Assembly: GCA_049889415.1 (NCBI GenBank)
Contig: JBMHDL010000003.1
Span: 310,001 to 374,000 of the forward strand
Length of the DNA: 64,000 nucleotides
Direction: 5' to 3'
Source of the DNA: JAYQKL01 sp049889415
Lineage (GTDB): Bacteria; Pseudomonadota; Alphaproteobacteria; RS24
Numbering within the stretch: the first letter of the stretch is position 1; each line of letters opens with the position of its first letter. Positions 60,710-64,000 of this stretch are shown here, one piece after another. Position numbers and translations under genes: made by a program. The notes beneath the pieces are model-generated. The model ran no database searches. It was not told where the DNA came from and saw nothing but the letters and a program-made list of their open reading frames with translations.

Positions 60710-62954
60710 GGTTTTTAAAGGCCGGCCCCATCAGGCCGTCGGCAGGGAACCCTTTGGGGCGGACACGACCGGCCTGCGCACGGGCACCTTCCCAGTCAGC
60801 CAAATCCTCGAAAAGCCGTGCGCGTCCTGACTTGTCAACAACAGTAAGCCCTTCAGATGGGTCATAGGAGCGGATGTCGGCCAGTTCGCCATCGGAATAT
60901 TTCTGCAGCCGCACCCCTTTGCCCCGGGTCATCACCGGCAACTCAGACAGCGGAAAGACCAGAAGTTTCCTGTTCTCTCCCAAAACGGCCAAATGTGACC
61001 CGTTGACAGGTACACAACAGACCACCTCATCAGGTGCTTTCACATTGACAATCTGCTTGCCGGCACGGCGATTGTTCAGCAGTTCCTTTTCCTCGGCCAC
61101 AAACCCGTTGCCGCTGCGGGTCGCCATCACCAATTTGCGGGTTTCATCATAGGCGAAGATCTCAACAATCTCATCGGCGGCATCAAGATCAATCATCAGT
61201 GAAAGCGGCTCGCCATTTCCCCTGCCACCCGGCAGATTACTGGCTTCGACAACATAGGCCCGCCCGCTTGAGGCAATCACTACCAACTTGTCTGTCGTTT
61301 TTGCATGAAAGACGAATTTTGCCTTGTCCCCGGTCTTGTATTTGACATCTTTGGAGCTTTCCACATGACCTTTCATCGCTCTGATCCAGCTTTTCTGGGA
61401 ACAGATGACCGTGATCGGTTCTTTTTCAATCATGATGTCAAGCGGCGCCTCTTCATCCTCGTCCACCTCATCAAAGCTTGTACGCCTGGCCCCCAGTTCG
61501 GATTTGGGGTCATAAATTTTCTTCAGGGCACGAATATCGTCACCAATGACTTTCCACTGTTTGTCATCTGAAGCCAACAACGCTTTCAAATCCTTACGTT
61601 CCTTTTTAAGCGCCTCATGCTCGCTCCTGATGGTCATTTCCTCAAGCTTGCGCAAGGCTCTGAGGCGCATGTTCAAAATCGCTTCAGCCTGTGTTTGTGT
61701 CAAATCGAAGGCTTTCATCAGTTCTGCCTGAGGGTCGTCCTCTTCGCGGATGATCCGGATCACTTCGTCAAGATTGAGATAAGCCTTGAGATACCCTTCC
61801 AGAATCTCGAGACGGGCATCAATTTTGGCGAGACGAAAATTGCTTTTGCGGACCAGAACAACCTTGCGATGGTTGAGCCACTCCAGCAAAAGGTCGCGCA
61901 AATTCAGTACGCCGGGCACCCCCTGGGCATTCAGCACATTCAGGTTCACCGAGTAACGGGTCTCCAGGTCCGTCTGACGGAAGAGAATGGACATGACCTG
62001 ATGAGGGTCGAGATTCTTGCTTTTGGGAACCAGCACCAGCCTGATATCCTCGGCGCTTTCGTCCCGGATGTCATCCAGCATCGGCAGGGATTTGGCCTGC
62101 ATCAGTTCAGCGGTTTTCTCAATCAGCCGCGATTTCTGCACCTGATATGGAATCTCCGTAACCACAATTTGCCAGGTGCCGCGCCCGAGATTTTCAACTT
62201 CATAGCGCGCACGCAGGCGGATAGAGCCCTTGCCTTTGGCGTAACAGTCACGGATGTTTTCGGGCGGCTCGACAATAATCCCGCCGGTGGGGAAATCCGG
62301 ACCTTTAACATGCTCCAAAAGTGTATCAATACGGGCATTCGGCGCCTTGATGAGATGCAGGGCCGCAGCACATAATTCACCGACATTATGCGGCGGAATA
62401 TTGGTCGCCATGCCGACGGCAATGCCGGAGGCACCATTTGCGAGCAGGTTCGGGAAAGCACCAGGCAGCACCACCGGCTCCTCATCCTCGCCATCATATG
62501 TCGTTCTGAAATCAACGGTGTCCTGGTTAATGTCTTGCAACAACAATCCGGCAATTTCCGTCATCCGGGCTTCGGTGTAGCGCATGGCGGCAGCACTGTC
62601 ACCGTCAACATTACCGAAATTTCCCTGCCCGTCGACCAGCGGATAACGCACCGCAAAATCCTGCGCCAATCTGACCAGTGCATCATAAACGGCCTGATCA
62701 CCATGGGGATGATAGCGACCGATGACATCCCCCACTACCCGGGCACATTTCTTGAAGCCCTGATCAGGGTCGAGCTTGAGTTGCCGCATGGCAAAGAGCA
62801 ATCTGCGATGAACAGGTTTTAGGCCGTCGCGGGCATCCGGCAGGGCACGATTGGTGATTGTTGACAACGCATAAGCCAAATACCGGCTTTCTAGCGCCTC
62901 ACGCAGATTAATGTTTTCCGCCGAGCCTTTATCAGGCAGTGTCAAATCAGTCAT
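60699..62954 (-). CDS. parC: DNA topoisomerase IV subunit A
   Basis: Chromosome-decatenating type IIA topoisomerase, breakage-reunion subunit. It has 751 residues. The N-terminal block YLAYALSTITNRALPDARDGLKPVHRR and the catalytic Tyr in AAAMRYTEARMT (near residue 125) are intact, with the coiled-coil and C-terminal strand-wheel region following. ParC rather than GyrA because there is no GyrA-box-type motif in the short C-terminal domain. It lies just upstream of the tandem repeat and 22 bp after recO. Confidence 0.94.
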   Translation of the reverse strand: MTDLTLPDKGSAENINLREALESRYLAYALSTITNRALPDARDGLKPVHRRLLFAMRQLKLDPDQGFKKCARVVGDVIGRYHPHGDQAVYDALVRLAQDFAVRYPLVDGQGNFGNVDGDSAAAMRYTEARMTEIAGLLLQDINQDTVDFRTTYDGEDEEPVVLPGAFPNLLANGASGIAVGMATNIPPHNVGELCAAALHLIKAPNARIDTLLEHVKGPDFPTGGIIVEPPENIRDCYAKGKGSIRLRARYEVENLGRGTWQIVVTEIPYQVQKSRLIEKTAELMQAKSLPMLDDIRDESAEDIRLVLVPKSKNLDPHQVMSILFRQTDLETRYSVNLNVLNAQGVPGVLNLRDLLLEWLNHRKVVLVRKSNFRLAKIDARLEILEGYLKAYLNLDEVIRIIREEDDPQAELMKAFDLTQTQAEAILNMRLRALRKLEEMTIRSEHEALKKERKDLKALLASDDKQWKVIGDDIRALKKIYDPKSELGARRTSFDEVDEDEEAPLDIMIEKEPITVICSQKSWIRAMKGHVESSKDVKYKTGDKAKFVFHAKTTDKLVVIASSGRAYVVEASNLPGGRGNGEPLSLMIDLDAADEIVEIFAYDETRKLVMATRSGNGFVAEEKELLNNRRAGKQIVNVKAPDEVVCCVPVNGSHLAVLGENRKLLVFPLSELPVMTRGKGVRLQKYSDGELADIRSYDPSEGLTVVDKSGRARLFEDLADWEGARAQAGRVRPKGFPADGLMGPAFKNRIG

Positions 62955-62976
62955 GCGCTTTTATATCAAGATTCGT

Positions 62977-63702
62977 TCAGGCCCTGTCACGCGCCAATAA
63001 AGACACCATTCGGGCGCGACTGTCGGGAATTGTATCATCAACCGAAGCATACAGACGTTTGCCGAGAAAAAAACCCGTCACCTCAAAACCTGCCAGAATA
63101 TCGGTCATTGTCACCTCTGCCCCCGGGTTCAGAAAAAACGACGGCAAAGCATATAATCTGTCGAGATAAGGCTCGGCAGCGGAAGCGGAAACCGCGCGGC
63201 CGCTGCGGGGGGAAATATGAGTCAGATTGTCATTGCTGCCGGTGGCCGCACAACTGTCGAGATCAAGTCCAAAACCAAGTTCATCCAGCATGGCTAGTTC
63301 AAAGCGGACATACACCGCCGGCCAGACCTCTGGATTATCGAGGCAGTCAATCAGGGTTTCAAAGGCTTGCACCAGCCTTGGATAGGCTTGGCGCTCCGGG
63401 AAAATCCGCACCATGTCACAAAGTGCGGTCAAGGCAGCCAGATGCAGACGGTCCTGCAAAGCTGTCCCGGCCCTGTCCCGGACCGGCTCGACCGTGAGCG
63501 TACCCAGATGGTCGGAAAGCCTGGCCCGCCAACCGGCCTGCACACGATTGCCTGCCTGTAAGACCGGTCGCAACCGCCGTCCGACGCCACCTCTGACCAA
63601 GCCGGCGAAGCGGCCATGCTCTTCGGTAAGAACCTCAACAATCGCAGAGGTTTCCCCATGTGGTCTGGCATTCAGGACTGTTGCTTCGGCGTGCCATTCC
63701 AT
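62977..63702 (-). CDS. recO: DNA repair protein RecO
   Basis: Recombination mediator of the RecFOR pathway. It has 241 residues, with an N-terminal OB fold (MEWHAEATVLNARPHGETSAIVEVLTEEHG-like region, residues 1-80) and a helical C-terminal part (AYPRLVQAFETLIDCL). The zinc cysteines of some RecO proteins are not conserved here. Between era and parC, the usual alphaproteobacterial order era-recO-parC. Confidence 0.94.
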   Translation of the reverse strand: MEWHAEATVLNARPHGETSAIVEVLTEEHGRFAGLVRGGVGRRLRPVLQAGNRVQAGWRARLSDHLGTLTVEPVRDRAGTALQDRLHLAALTALCDMVRIFPERQAYPRLVQAFETLIDCLDNPEVWPAVYVRFELAMLDELGFGLDLDSCAATGSNDNLTHISPRSGRAVSASAAEPYLDRLYALPSFFLNPGAEVTMTDILAGFEVTGFFLGKRLYASVDDTIPDSRARMVSLLARDRA

Positions 63703-63717
63703 GCCGTTATTCTCCCG

Positions 63718-64000
63718 TCAAAACGGAGAGGTGATCCCCATCATGCGCATGCGCTCGGGATCCTCTATCCAGTTTTCCCGAACCTTCACAAACACGAAGA
63801 GATGCACTCTGTGGCCGAAGACCTCTTCCATATCAAGTCGTGCCTGCGCCCCGATTTCCTTGATGCTGCGGCCACCCTTGCCGAGAACAATCGCCTTTTG
63901 CGTGTCACGCCGCACATACACCACCTGCTCAACCCTGACACTGCCGTCTTTCCGGCGCGTCCACTTTTCAGTTTCCACAGTAAGCGCGTAAGGCAGTTCC
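63718..64000 (-). CDS. era: GTPase Era, C-terminal part (5' end outside window)
   Basis: Ribosome-assembly GTPase that binds 16S rRNA near the 3' end. Only the last 94 residues are in the window: the KH RNA-binding domain, with TVETEKW, the GxxG-type loop in VLGKGGRSIKEIG and the closing RVHLFVFVKVRENW. The G domain lies beyond 64000. It precedes recO by 15 bp, as expected for era-recO. Confidence 0.93.
   Translation of the reverse strand, partial: ELPYALTVETEKWTRRKDGSVRVEQVVYVRRDTQKAIVLGKGGRSIKEIGAQARLDMEEVFGHRVHLFVFVKVRENWIEDPERMRMMGITSPF

Noticed and set aside
61617..62375. Open frame of 252 codons opposite parC
   Set aside because: Shadow of the conserved parC coding sequence.

Overview
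The window is chromosomal DNA from an alphaproteobacterium. I cannot name the order. The evidence is a set of gene orders typical of that class: glyA-nrdR-ribD-ribE-ribBX-ribH-nusB-thiL, UQCC-yceD-plsX-fabH-ihfA-merR, alaC-hom-glpX-recJ, rplM-rpsI, aapJQMP and parC-recO-era. It also encodes an NDUFS4-type complex I subunit, a CBP3/UQCC-type bc1 chaperone and a RibBX-type riboflavin enzyme. Base composition looks moderate (slightly over half G+C by eye). I see no prophage, insertion sequence, CRISPR array or integrase. Every stretch longer than 300 bases carries a gene.

Region 1 (1-6.8 kb) is a photo-oxidative-stress type island. A rightward run holds photolyase (cut by the window edge), an FAD oxidoreductase, a DUF1365 protein, a cyclopropane-fatty-acyl-synthase-like methyltransferase and a DUF3833 protein. 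A leftward run converges on it: a ChrR-like cupin anti-sigma protein, a DUF6134 protein and a short-chain dehydrogenase. In Rhodobacter such genes belong to the sigma-E/ChrR singlet-oxygen response. Here the ChrR-like protein keeps its cupin metal ligands, but the anti-sigma zinc ligands appear to be lost and no sigma factor gene is visible.

Region 2 (7-15.3 kb) is amino-acid and sulfur metabolism: cysK, an acetyltransferase, the AapJQMP general amino-acid transporter, metC, a Sel1-repeat protein and a class I amidotransferase. Region 3 (15.3-22.8 kb) is accessory. It has a FecR-domain exported protein paired with a TPR/beta-barrel (Slam-like) outer-membrane protein, tRNA-Arg, NDUFS4, a cytochrome P450 overlapped by a small membrane protein gene, a DUF3137 protein, tRNA-Pro and a double cold-shock-domain protein.

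Region 4 (22.8-51.5 kb) is mostly core: nhaD, a sirtuin, an exported MsrA, tRNA-Glu, recJ-glpX-hom-alaC, argC, fabZ, S9/L13, ctaA, tRNA-Pro, a 26-residue membrane smORF, ihfA, fatty-acid/phospholipid initiation genes, bamE, hppA, thiL, nusB, the riboflavin genes, nrdR, glyA, a DUF1295 protein and hemB.

Region 5 (51.5-64 kb) is an apparently conserved backbone (hemB, bpt, parC, recO, era) interrupted by accessory genes: an S8 lipoprotein-autotransporter, a beta-hydroxyacid dehydrogenase, an SLC13 permease with RCK_C domains and a three-gene TRAP transporter. A 14-bp tandem repeat sits across the parC stop codon.
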